Below are positions 1 through 5,651 of a stretch of DNA of 8,538 nt, in pieces. The first letter of the stretch is position 1; every line of letters starts with the position of its first letter. The stretch spans positions 1 through 8,538 of the forward strand of contig JAWVZU010000174.1 of NCBI GenBank assembly GCA_033722075.1. Reading direction: 5' to 3'. Origin of the DNA: JAWVZU01 sp033722075 (GTDB lineage Bacteria; Pseudomonadota; Gammaproteobacteria; Xanthomonadales; SZUA-38). The notes beneath the pieces are model-generated. The model was not told the origin of the DNA. It made no database searches and saw nothing but the letters and a program-made list of their open reading frames with translations. The translations under genes were made by a program, and so were the position numbers.

Positions 1-1680
1 CGTCTCCAGGCGCCGGTCCAGCGCCAACCGCTCGGTGACCCGGGCCTTGCCTTCCAGCGCGAATCCGGCCTTCGGTTCGCGCTTCAACACCGCCTCGTAG
101 TGGGCCAGCGCCTCGGACCAGTTCTCGGTCGCGATGGCCGCGGATGCCTTGCGCCGGTGGCTGGCAATGATATCCGACCGGGCCCGTTGCTCGATCTCCC
201 GCAAATACTCCGCCGGTGCCGGATTGCCGGGGCGAATCTTCGTGGCCCGTTCGAAGGCCTGCGTCGCCGCCGACCAGTTCTTGATCTCCATCGCGGCCAG
301 CCCGTCGGACATGGCCTGGCGAAAACGCTGGTCGACAATGGCCGCCGACAGCCGCTCGATAGCAGCCTCGGTTCCCGGCATAGCCGGGTCCAGCCGTTCG
401 AGCTCCCGCAATGTGCCGAGCGCATCCTCGAGCTGACCGGTCTCTTCCAGCTCGGAGGCCTGATCGCGCAGGGCAAACGCCTCATCCAGGATTTCCGCCC
501 GCGCCGCACCCGCCTGCGCCTGGTTGTTCTCCGGGGCAATGGTCAGGGCCAGTTCAAAGGCGGCTGCGGCACCGTTCGAATTTCCCCGGGCGAGGGCTGA
601 CCGACCGTCGGCGAGCGCCTGCGCCAACGTGGACTGACCGAGTTCGCTGACCGCCTGCAGCCGTGACCGAGCATCGCTGTAGATCTCGATCGCCGTTGGA
701 TATTCCTGGTTTCGGAAAGGCTCGTCACCCGATCTCAACACCGCCATGGCCTCGGCGAAGGGCTCTGCCCCCCAGACCTCGACGCCCTGCTCCTCCAGTT
801 CGAGCTGGATGGCAATGGCCTCGTCGAGGATTTGCTGGGCATGCCGCCGCTGGGCCAGCAGGGCCTCGAGCTGGGCCTCGGTCAGTTCGGGCTCCGGTTC
901 CGGTTCCGGTGCAGGCTCGGCCGGTTCCGGTTCGCTGACGACGGTCGACGGTACATCCTTGTCCGGCAGCAGCATAAGGGCACCCAACAACAGCAGCAGG
1001 CCCAGGACCGACGCGACGGCAATGACCAGCCGGGGTGAAACTTCGCGTCTCGCGTCGGCAGGGCGGTCTTCGGGATGTGCCGTTGCCGATCCGGCGCCCG
1101 CCGCGCTTGCGCGAGACGCTCGCCCGACGAGTTCGTCGTCCAGTACGTCGTGCAGTTCCCGTGCACTGAGCGCGCCCCGTCCCGCCACAGCCAAAGCATC
1201 GGCAAGGTCCTCGGAGAGGGTTTGCGCGGCGAGCAAGGTCTCGATCAGCCGGGCGACCGCCACCGTGTCCTCCTGCTGCGTTCCCGTACCGGTCGCGTCC
1301 ACCAGCAGCGGCGCGCCGCTGCCGCGCAGGATCAGATTGCTGGGCTTGAGGTTGCCGTGGACACCGCCTGCGGCATGCAATGCGGCGAGGGCCTCGACGG
1401 TTCGCCGGGCCGCGGACAGGGCAGTACGTCGCACCGGGAGATCGGCGTCCATCGCGGTCCGCCCCGGGAAGAAGGGACGAACCGAAGTCGTGTCATCGAT
1501 CCACTCGGGGCGATTGAGTACGGGATGCACCGCGCGGTCGGGCAGCCGGGCGGGCGGCGCCGAATGGAACTTCAGGACATATTCTGCGCCGTCAGGCGTC
1601 TCGGCCAGCCAGGACAGGGCGGTGAGCCGTTCCCTGAGACTGTACACGCCACCGATGACGGCTCCCGCTTCACGCTGCAC
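1..1680 (-). CDS. Membrane pseudokinase-like protein with TPR-like C-terminal region (3' end cut by window edge)
   Basis: An uninterrupted frame of 560 codons runs from GTG at 1680 off the left edge; no stop is reached. Residues about 11-185 look like a small, degenerate Ser/Thr kinase fold: a VLKF strand with Lys37 at the beta-3 position, HGNLKPSN at 108-115 (HRD-x-K-x-x-N with the catalytic Asp replaced by Asn110, while Lys112 and Asn115 are kept), and VDATG at 127-131 in place of DFG. No glycine-rich loop is visible and the activation segment is very short, so catalysis is unlikely. A hydrophobic helix follows at 218-238, then a Pro-Glu linker (250-266), then Ala/Glu-rich helical repeats with TPR spacing (about 355-388, 457-490, 508-541). 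Inferred topology: kinase-like part in the cytoplasm, repeats in the periplasm. GTG 1680 is the first usable start after the in-frame stop of the upstream gene, 6 nt away; GAGG lies 11 nt upstream. It is third in the operon. It could retain atypical activity, or bind nucleotide only. Confidence 0.82.
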   Translation of the reverse strand, partial: MQREAGAVIGGVYSLRERLTALSWLAETPDGAEYVLKFHSAPPARLPDRAVHPVLNRPEWIDDTTSVRPFFPGRTAMDADLPVRRTALSAARRTVEALAALHAAGGVHGNLKPSNLILRGSGAPLLVDATGTGTQQEDTVAVARLIETLLAAQTLSEDLADALAVAGRGALSARELHDVLDDELVGRASRASAAGAGSATAHPEDRPADARREVSPRLVIAVASVLGLLLLLGALMLLPDKDVPSTVVSEPEPAEPAPEPEPEPELTEAQLEALLAQRRHAQQILDEAIAIQLELEEQGVEVWGAEPFAEAMAVLRSGDEPFRNQEYPTAIEIYSDARSRLQAVSELGQSTLAQALADGRSALARGNSNGAAAAFELALTIAPENNQAQAGAARAEILDEAFALRDQASELEETGQLEDALGTLRELERLDPAMPGTEAAIERLSAAIVDQRFRQAMSDGLAAMEIKNWSAATQAFERATKIRPGNPAPAEYLREIEQRARSDIIASHRRKASAAIATENWSEALAHYEAVLKREPKAGFALEGKARVTERLALDRRLET

Positions 1681-1686
1681 CGCCGG

Positions 1687-2901
1687 TCAGTCCTCGTTCC
1701 GCGTCCCGCCCTGCTCGGCCAGCGGCAAACCGACTTCCTCGGCGTAGATCTGGCGCAGCAGTCGTCGCCACTCGTGGTACTGGGCCTCCAGCGTTCCCGA
1801 GAGCTTAACCACCTCGCCTTCGACATTCATGACGATGGGTGCCACCTCGGAATCGAAGGACGTGGCCAGCTCCTTCAGTGCCTCCTGGTGCAGGTCCGCT
1901 TCCTTGCCGACGTCGTAGCCCTGCTTCATCAGGGTCAGCCCGCCCAGGATCGCCGAGTTGCCGACGATCTGGGTACCGGTGTTATTGGCCTTGCTGCTCA
2001 CCGCAGCGCCGCCCAGTGCGGCCAGTGCACCGGCCAGCATCCGGGTGCGCGCCGAACGCTTCACGTCCTGCATGGCCAGCGTCTCTTCATAGCTGTAGCG
2101 CCGCCACTGGTCGTAGGACGGATCCATCTGGTTGTAGAAGGTCGCGTACTGCTGGTCCACCGTATCGATGAACAGATACTCCGAGTCGCGAATCCGCTTT
2201 ACCCGGGCCAGCATCGGATCGTTCGGGGACGGCAGCCGGTTGATGGCGACGCGGCCGCGCCGATCCTCGGTGAGATGGTCACCGAAGGCGTGCGGCGAGA
2301 GTTCCCGCGCATATTTCAATTGCCCGACCGTGCGCACCTCGCGCAGATCGCGCCGGGCGAGCTTCTGGCGCGCCTGGAGCAGATCATTGGCGATCTCGTC
2401 GTAGATGTCCTGGAACGGGTCTCCGGGAAAGTCGACATCATCGCGATAGGCAAACTGGGTGGCGTTACCGATGTATTTTTCCTCGAGCCAGACCCGGCCC
2501 GTCGAGTCGACCGCCTTGATCCGCAGCTCAAGGACGTAGCCGTCCGAATCGTCGATCTTTCCGGTGACCAGCAGTTCGGCCGCCGGGTCCGCTTCGGGCA
2601 GTACGCGCACCGCGCCCCACTGGTTCGTCTGCTCCAGGGTCCGACGCAGCTGATAGGGGATGTAGCGCGCCTCGGCCTTGCGAACCTCGGGAAATACCGG
2701 ATCATCGTCGCGCGGGTCCTGGTAATCGGGAATGCCCGGATCGAATACGGCAATCCCGACATCCAGCAACGCTTCCGCGGGAAGCTCCCGCTCGGCCCGG
2801 ATGACTTCCACCGAATCCACTCGCGTAATGGTGTGAGACGTGCAGCCCGCCAATAGCAGGATCAGGGCCGCCCAGCCCGCCTTGTCAAAAAGTGTCTTCA
2901 T
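1687..2901 (-). CDS. Predicted lipoprotein with CsgG/TolB-N-like alpha/beta domain, 404 aa, unknown function
   Basis: Residues 1-20 form a lipoprotein signal: K2, hydrophobic 11-18, lipobox LAGC with Cys20. Residue +2 is Thr, so outer-membrane sorting is expected. Residues about 45-150 read as alternating strands and helices (LLDVGIAVFDPG at 45-56, QLRRTLEQ at 84-91, then ELLVTGKI at 109-116 and YVLELRIKAVDSTG at 122-135), a pattern like the periplasmic domains of CsgG, FlgO or TolB-N proteins; this is a fold impression, not a family assignment. Residues 160-185 and 230-285 are charged and helical. A Gly/Ala-rich hydrophobic stretch spans 288-325 (GALAALGGAA and SAILGGLTLM), and a final helical part follows (330-390). 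The ATG at 2901 overlaps the upstream stop as ATGA (2898-2901), implying translational coupling; its own ribosome site is weak (AAGAAG). The next gene starts 6 nt after its TGA. Product and partners are unknown. Confidence 0.9.
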   Translation of the reverse strand: MKTLFDKAGWAALILLLAGCTSHTITRVDSVEVIRAERELPAEALLDVGIAVFDPGIPDYQDPRDDDPVFPEVRKAEARYIPYQLRRTLEQTNQWGAVRVLPEADPAAELLVTGKIDDSDGYVLELRIKAVDSTGRVWLEEKYIGNATQFAYRDDVDFPGDPFQDIYDEIANDLLQARQKLARRDLREVRTVGQLKYARELSPHAFGDHLTEDRRGRVAINRLPSPNDPMLARVKRIRDSEYLFIDTVDQQYATFYNQMDPSYDQWRRYSYEETLAMQDVKRSARTRMLAGALAALGGAAVSSKANNTGTQIVGNSAILGGLTLMKQGYDVGKEADLHQEALKELATSFDSEVAPIVMNVEGEVVKLSGTLEAQYHEWRRLLRQIYAEEVGLPLAEQGGTRNED

Positions 2902-3980
2902 CGAATCGACTTCTTGTAGTTTCGATACTCTTCCCAGAGCTTCTCTCGCAGGACCGGATCGTCCTCGTTCATGGCGGCTTCCCGAATCTGGCGCGCCACC
3001 ACGTCATCATCGGACCCATCCCCGACATCCGGCGGGACCCGCGAAGAAACCATGGCCACGTTGACCGAGCCCTCGCGGCTACTGCGCTGTCCCGGCATTT
3101 CGCCATCGGTAATGGCGCCGCTGGTCGCCGCACCCTGCTGTTCCGGGGCCTCGCCCGCGGCCGGCGGAAGTTCGGACGGATCGGCAACGAGAATCAGCCC
3201 CGGCCCCTCGCCGGTCTGGTCCATGCCACTGGCCGCGCCGGCTTCTTCCGCCTCTCCCGAATCGGTTCCGCCGGAGGCTTCGCCCATCTCGTCCAGATCC
3301 GACTCCGGCGGCGGGCTGGCGGAAGCAAGCACCGTGATCTGACGCTGCATCTCGCCGTCGAACACTTCGAGCGATTCGGAGAGCTCTTCATCCAGTCCGG
3401 CCGGACTGCCGGTACCGCCAGGCGCACCGGCGCCTCCCGGCTGTCCCTGGGTCGGCTCCTGCGAACCGCCTCCGGCAGCCGCCTGCGCCTGGGCATCCGC
3501 CGAGTCGGAGCCCGCACCAGCGGCGTCCGCAACCTGGGAATCCTCACTGGCCGAAGCGCCGCCGGACTCCGCTTCTTCCTCGGAGTCGGTGGGACTGTCC
3601 GAGCTGGACGTCACCGGCTCCGGTTCCAGGACTTCGAGTTCATTTTCACTCGGCGCCGCGGACGCCTGCGCCGAAGGGTTGGGCGTGCTGGGGCTCGGCG
3701 ATCCGGACGTCGAAGGCATCGACGGTGTCGATGTACTGGGCGTGCTCGGCGACGAAGGGCTGCTGGAGGATGAGCTGCTGGAGCTGCTCGGGCTGCTCGG
3801 CGACGATCGCTGGCTTCGGGAGGAAGACGACGAGGAACTGCTGCTGGAGCTGGAGGGCGTCGATGGCATGCTCGATGGCGTTGTCGGCATCGGGGGCGTC
3901 GGCATCGAGGTCTGGGATCGGGACGCACAGGCCTGCACCAGGACGGCGAGGATGGCGACAACAAGGGCTCTGGTTAGCAT
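2898..3980 (-). CDS. Ser/Pro-rich predicted lipoprotein, 360 aa, unknown function
   Basis: The frame stays open upstream to 4304, but ATG 3980 is chosen because it is preceded by GGAGGT at ideal distance and starts a clean lipoprotein signal: R4, hydrophobic 5-15, lipobox VQAC with Cys18 (+2 Ala, so outer-membrane sorting is expected). Residues 20-110 are almost only Ser, Pro and Thr, with runs of 12 Ser (43-54) and 10 Ser (65-74). Residues 111-300 are acidic and Gly/Ala/Ser-rich, probably disordered, with short order-prone pieces at about 196-222 and 259-270. The last 36 residues (325-360) look like a charged amphipathic helix ending in basic residues (YRNYKKSIR). The likely picture is a lipid-anchored flexible tether carrying a small C-terminal docking helix. 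It is first in the minus operon, about 100 nt after a strong promoter, and overlaps the next gene by 4 bp. No enzyme motif is visible and I do not recognise a family. Confidence 0.88.
   Translation of the reverse strand: MLTRALVVAILAVLVQACASRSQTSMPTPPMPTTPSSMPSTPSSSSSSSSSSSSRSQRSSPSSPSSSSSSSSSSPSSPSTPSTSTPSMPSTSGSPSPSTPNPSAQASAAPSENELEVLEPEPVTSSSDSPTDSEEEAESGGASASEDSQVADAAGAGSDSADAQAQAAAGGGSQEPTQGQPGGAGAPGGTGSPAGLDEELSESLEVFDGEMQRQITVLASASPPPESDLDEMGEASGGTDSGEAEEAGAASGMDQTGEGPGLILVADPSELPPAAGEAPEQQGAATSGAITDGEMPGQRSSREGSVNVAMVSSRVPPDVGDGSDDDVVARQIREAAMNEDDPVLREKLWEEYRNYKKSIR
3759..3854 (-). repeat. Poly-serine coding tract (12 Ser, spacer, 10 Ser)
   Basis: Codons 43-54 and 65-74 of the Ser-rich lipoprotein encode uninterrupted serine runs, separated by an R/Q/P-containing spacer. 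The first run mixes TCC, AGC, AGT, TCG and TCT codons; the second mixes AGC, TCC and TCA. It is therefore not a simple triplet repeat in DNA, although GCTGCTGGAG-like pieces recur on the plus strand. Confidence 0.9.
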
Positions 3981-3984
3981 GGGT

Positions 3985-3990
3985 ACCTCC
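3985..3990 (-). promoter_or_regulatory. Ribosome binding site fixing the start of the Ser-rich lipoprotein
   Basis: On the minus strand GGAGGT is followed by ACCC and then ATG at 3980. This near-perfect Shine-Dalgarno decides the start in favour of the signal-peptide Met and against the 108-codon upstream extension of the same open frame. Confidence 0.85.
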
Positions 3991-4086
3991 GCTTGAAACG
4001 AGCAGCGCTTCTCCCGAGCGGCGCTTGCCTTCTTATGACCAGCTTTCGAGGGGAAAGGTTGCAGATTTCCTGCGTTTCCGCGAACT

Positions 4087-4115
4087 ACTATATTTTTCGT
4101 ATATGATACCGTCAA
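4087..4115 (-). promoter_or_regulatory. Sigma70-type promoter for the minus-strand operon
   Basis: Read on the minus strand: -35 TTGACG (4115-4110, 5 of 6 consensus), a 17-bp spacer, -10 TATAGT (4092-4087, 5 of 6). The spacer is AT-rich. Transcription would start near 4080, about 100 nt before the ATG at 3980. Confidence 0.75.
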
Positions 4116-4135
4116 CATCGTTGAGGCGAACGATG
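4116..4135. promoter_or_regulatory. Inverted repeat, candidate operator beside the leftward -35 box
   Basis: CATCGTT, a 6-bp spacer GAGGCG, then AACGATG: perfect 7-bp arms, 20 bp in total. It abuts the -35 hexamer of the leftward promoter (4110-4115), roughly -36 to -55 from the predicted start. That position suits an activator touching RNA polymerase, or a repressor. It is not in any predicted transcript, so it is more likely a dimeric protein-binding site than an RNA hairpin. The regulator is unknown. Confidence 0.5.
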
Positions 4136-4146
4136 ACAAAGCCTCA

Positions 4147-4176
4147 CTCGAGGCAAATTTTCTCGATTTCTCGAGG
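4147..4176. repeat. Direct repeat CTCGAGG, possible second regulator site
   Basis: CTCGAGG occurs at 4147-4153 and again at 4170-4176, 23 bp apart start to start (about two helical turns), with a partial copy CTCGA at 4162-4166. It lies upstream of the leftward promoter. It may be a cooperative binding site, though short motifs can recur by chance. Confidence 0.3.
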
Positions 4177-4243
4177 TTTGCTGCAACCCTGACAGCATCT
4201 TGATGGTCTTCGTCAAATAGTGTGCGGGACACGGCTTTCAAGG

Positions 4244-4272
4244 TTGCCGTCCAACGGTACACGTTGCATAGT
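4244..4272 (+). promoter_or_regulatory. Possible sigma70-type promoter for the plus-strand lipoprotein pair
   Basis: TTGCCG (4244-4249, 4 of 6), a 17-bp spacer, CATAGT (4267-4272, 4 of 6). The predicted start near 4279 leaves a leader of about 20 nt holding GGAGGG before the TTG start at 4299. Modest match, but correctly placed. Confidence 0.45.
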
Positions 4273-4284
4273 GAAGATACGATC

Positions 4285-4290
4285 GGAGGG
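4285..4290 (+). promoter_or_regulatory. Ribosome binding site supporting a TTG start
   Basis: GGAGGG lies 8 nt upstream of TTG at 4299. The next in-frame start candidate, GTG at 4314, would be 23 nt away and would remove the N-terminal Lys of the signal peptide, so TTG is preferred. Confidence 0.7.
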
Positions 4291-4298
4291 ATAGGATC

Positions 4299-4901
4299 TT
4301 GCAAAAAATCCTGGTGCGGAACTTCCTGCTGGCCTCGGTGCTCCTGCTCGGCGGCTGCGCGGGCGAGGTCATCGTGAGAGATACGTTCCCGACTCCGGTG
4401 GTCGAGCCCGTGCCCTATCGGGTCGGCGTCTACTACAGCCCGCGGTTTCAGGGCTATGTCTACGACAACGAAGAAAACGGCGTGAGCTTCGAGCTGGGCA
4501 GCAAGCAGACTGCCCTGTACCGCACCGTATTCGAGGCCATGTTCCTGCAGACCATCCCGGTGAACAGCACCGAGGGCAGCGCTTCCTACGGGGATCTGGA
4601 CCTGATTCTCGAACCGGTCCTGGAGGAATACGCTTTCCTGGCTCCCAGTGAAACGGCGACCGACTTTTTTGCGGTATCGCTCAAATACCAGATCCGCCTC
4701 TATTCAGGCTCGGGCGACCTGATCGGCTACTGGCCTTTCGTCGCCTACGGCAAGAACCGCACCAAGCTGGTGAACAAGAACGAATCCCTCGGCGATGCGA
4801 CTTCGCGCGCCCTGCGGGATGCCGCCGCAGCCCTGGTGTCCCAGTTCAGAACCGTTGTGATCACCGAACAATGGAAACTTCCCGAGGAGGCCTCCGGATG
4901 A
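4299..4901 (+). CDS. Small predicted outer-membrane lipoprotein, 200 aa, unknown function
   Basis: The start is TTG, backed by GGAGGG 8 nt upstream. The signal peptide has K3 and R7, hydrophobic 9-17 and lipobox LGGC with Cys20; +2 is Ala, so outer-membrane sorting is expected. The mature part looks compact: strands at about 41-47 and 51-56, a helix at 70-83, then LDLILEPVLEEYAFLA (100-115), VSLKYQIRLYSGSGD (126-140) and a C-terminal helix (165-184). The order of strand, helix, strand pair and helix recalls small lipoproteins of the LptE, YajG or PqiC kind, but no diagnostic motif lets me assign one. There is no Cys other than the lipid-bearing one. Its TGA overlaps the ATG of the next gene (ATGA, 4898-4901), so the two are translated together. 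It is transcribed away from the minus operon across a shared control region. Confidence 0.88.
   Translation: MQKILVRNFLLASVLLLGGCAGEVIVRDTFPTPVVEPVPYRVGVYYSPRFQGYVYDNEENGVSFELGSKQTALYRTVFEAMFLQTIPVNSTEGSASYGDLDLILEPVLEEYAFLAPSETATDFFAVSLKYQIRLYSGSGDLIGYWPFVAYGKNRTKLVNKNESLGDATSRALRDAAAALVSQFRTVVITEQWKLPEEASG
4884..4890 (+). promoter_or_regulatory. Ribosome binding site deciding the start of the 225-aa lipoprotein
   Basis: GAGGAGG sits 7 nt before ATG 4898. It lies downstream of the alternative ATG at 4871, which has no such site and would put nine extra residues ahead of the signal peptide. Confidence 0.8.
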
Positions 4902-5575
4902 AGCCCCTGATCCGACCCGCATGCTGGAGACCGGCCCTGTTGCTCGGCTCCATCGCCGCCCTTTCCGGCTGCGTCACGGCGCAGGTGGAAGAGTTCATGA
5001 CGACCCGACCGGTGCTGAGCGGAGACGACACGGTGGTCATCATGACCAATCGCCAGGACGCGGTGGTCGAGGCGGAGAAGAGTTTTACCGACTGCATCTA
5101 TTCGGAGCTGGGCGGCGCCCGTGCCCAGGTCAACATCATCAGCGAGAGCCAGTTCCGGGATGAGATGTTTCCCTGGTTCGAGCCGCGCCTGGCGCCGACC
5201 GAACCCCAGGCGTTCGGGACCCTGCTGGCCAACAACAGAATTGCCGAGCGCGTCGAACAGCTCAAGGTCCGCTACCTGGTGTGGATTCACGGCGAATCCG
5301 AGGCGATGAACAAGCAGGGCATGATGACCTGCACCCTTAGCCCGGCCGGCGGCGGGTGCCTGGGCGTCCTGAGCTGGGACAACAACTCGGATTACGAAGC
5401 AACCATCTGGGACGTGGATGCCGGCGAATCGCTGGGCATCATCAGCGCCGAGGCCACCGGGACTTCCGTTATTCCGGCTATCGGCGTGCCGATCCCCCTG
5501 ATCGCCCGCACCAAGACCGCTTCCTGCAAGGGACTGGCCGATCAGCTTCGACTGGTGCTGTCCACCGACGCCTGA
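4898..5575 (+). CDS. Predicted lipoprotein with four mature cysteines, 225 aa, unknown function
   Basis: ATG 4898 is chosen over 4871 for its Shine-Dalgarno and for the signal peptide: K2 and R6, hydrophobic 13-22, lipobox LSGC with Cys25 (+2 Val). The mature part has an alpha/beta layout: VVIMT strand (46-50), a helix with TDCIYSEL (64-71), VNIIS strand (78-82), a helix (107-122), VRYLVWIHGE strand (124-133), a Gly/Cys loop TCTLSPAGGGC (144-154), strand DYEATIWDVDAGESL (165-179), and the segment IGVPIPLIARTKTASC (195-210). Cys66, 145, 154 and 210 could form two disulfides in the periplasm. The strand-turn-strand portion resembles the CsgG/FlgO-like pattern seen in its neighbours. It is coupled to the preceding gene by ATGA. 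The protein is unrecognised; a substrate-binding or assembly role would be a guess. Confidence 0.88.
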   Translation: MKPLIRPACWRPALLLGSIAALSGCVTAQVEEFMTTRPVLSGDDTVVIMTNRQDAVVEAEKSFTDCIYSELGGARAQVNIISESQFRDEMFPWFEPRLAPTEPQAFGTLLANNRIAERVEQLKVRYLVWIHGESEAMNKQGMMTCTLSPAGGGCLGVLSWDNNSDYEATIWDVDAGESLGIISAEATGTSVIPAIGVPIPLIARTKTASCKGLADQLRLVLSTDA

Positions 5576-5593
5576 TCCACGACCTGACGGTCA

Positions 5594-5622
5594 TTGATCC
5601 TGCACCGGTCCGCCGCTATCGT
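5594..5622 (+). promoter_or_regulatory. Possible promoter for the 791-aa TPR protein
   Basis: TTGATC (5594-5599), a 17-bp spacer, TATCGT (5617-5622), each 4 of 6 to consensus, in the 76-bp gap after the lipoprotein pair. A start near 5629 would give a leader of about 23 nt before ATG 5652 and would exclude the in-frame TTG at 5622 as the start codon. Readthrough from the upstream pair is an alternative. Confidence 0.35.
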
Positions 5623-5651
5623 TGGGCGGTTTCGCGCAGGCGACCCTTTTC

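Larger units (their letters stand above)
3981..4298. other. Divergent intergenic control region (318 bp)
   Basis: No gene is supported here. The stretch 4075-4180 is clearly AT-richer than the flanking genes. It contains a leftward promoter, an adjacent inverted repeat, a direct repeat, and a weaker rightward promoter (each listed separately). The leftward transcript would carry a leader of about 100 nt (about 3981-4080), with only a weak 5-bp stem (4004-4008 with 4021-4025) and no recognisable riboswitch. Confidence 0.75.

Noticed and set aside
746..1747. Plus-strand open frame of 333 codons, Ser/Arg/Ala-rich
   Set aside because: Low-complexity antisense shadow of the pseudokinase gene, with no coherent protein features.
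1075..2856. Long plus-strand open frame of 593 codons opposite the minus operon
   Set aside because: It spans the antisense of two genes and crosses their junction, has no signal or recognisable domain, and is Arg/Gly/Gln-rich as expected for antisense of GC-rich codons. The minus frames have lipobox, RBS and coupling evidence.
3589..3996. Plus-strand Leu/Glu/Asp/Gly-rich open frame of 135 codons
   Set aside because: It is the reverse complement of the poly-Ser region; the leucine and glutamate runs are a by-product of serine codons read backwards.
4004..4025. Stem AGCGC/GCGCT in the leader of the minus operon
   Set aside because: Only 5 bp with a 12-nt loop, and it does not cover the Shine-Dalgarno; no evidence of a regulatory RNA.
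4047..4188. GGTTGCAG and CTGCAACC inverted repeat, over 125 bp apart
   Set aside because: An 8-bp inverted match is expected by chance in a region of this size.
3981..4304. N-terminal extension of the Ser-rich lipoprotein up to ATG 4304
   Set aside because: It would cross the promoter and the opposing TTG gene start, has no ribosome site, and would bury the lipoprotein signal peptide 108 residues inside the protein.
5610..5629. CCGCC-10 nt-GGCGG stem followed by TTT, possible terminator after the lipoprotein pair
   Set aside because: The stem is only 5 bp, the T-run is only 3, and it overlaps the candidate promoter at 5594-5622; too weak to annotate.
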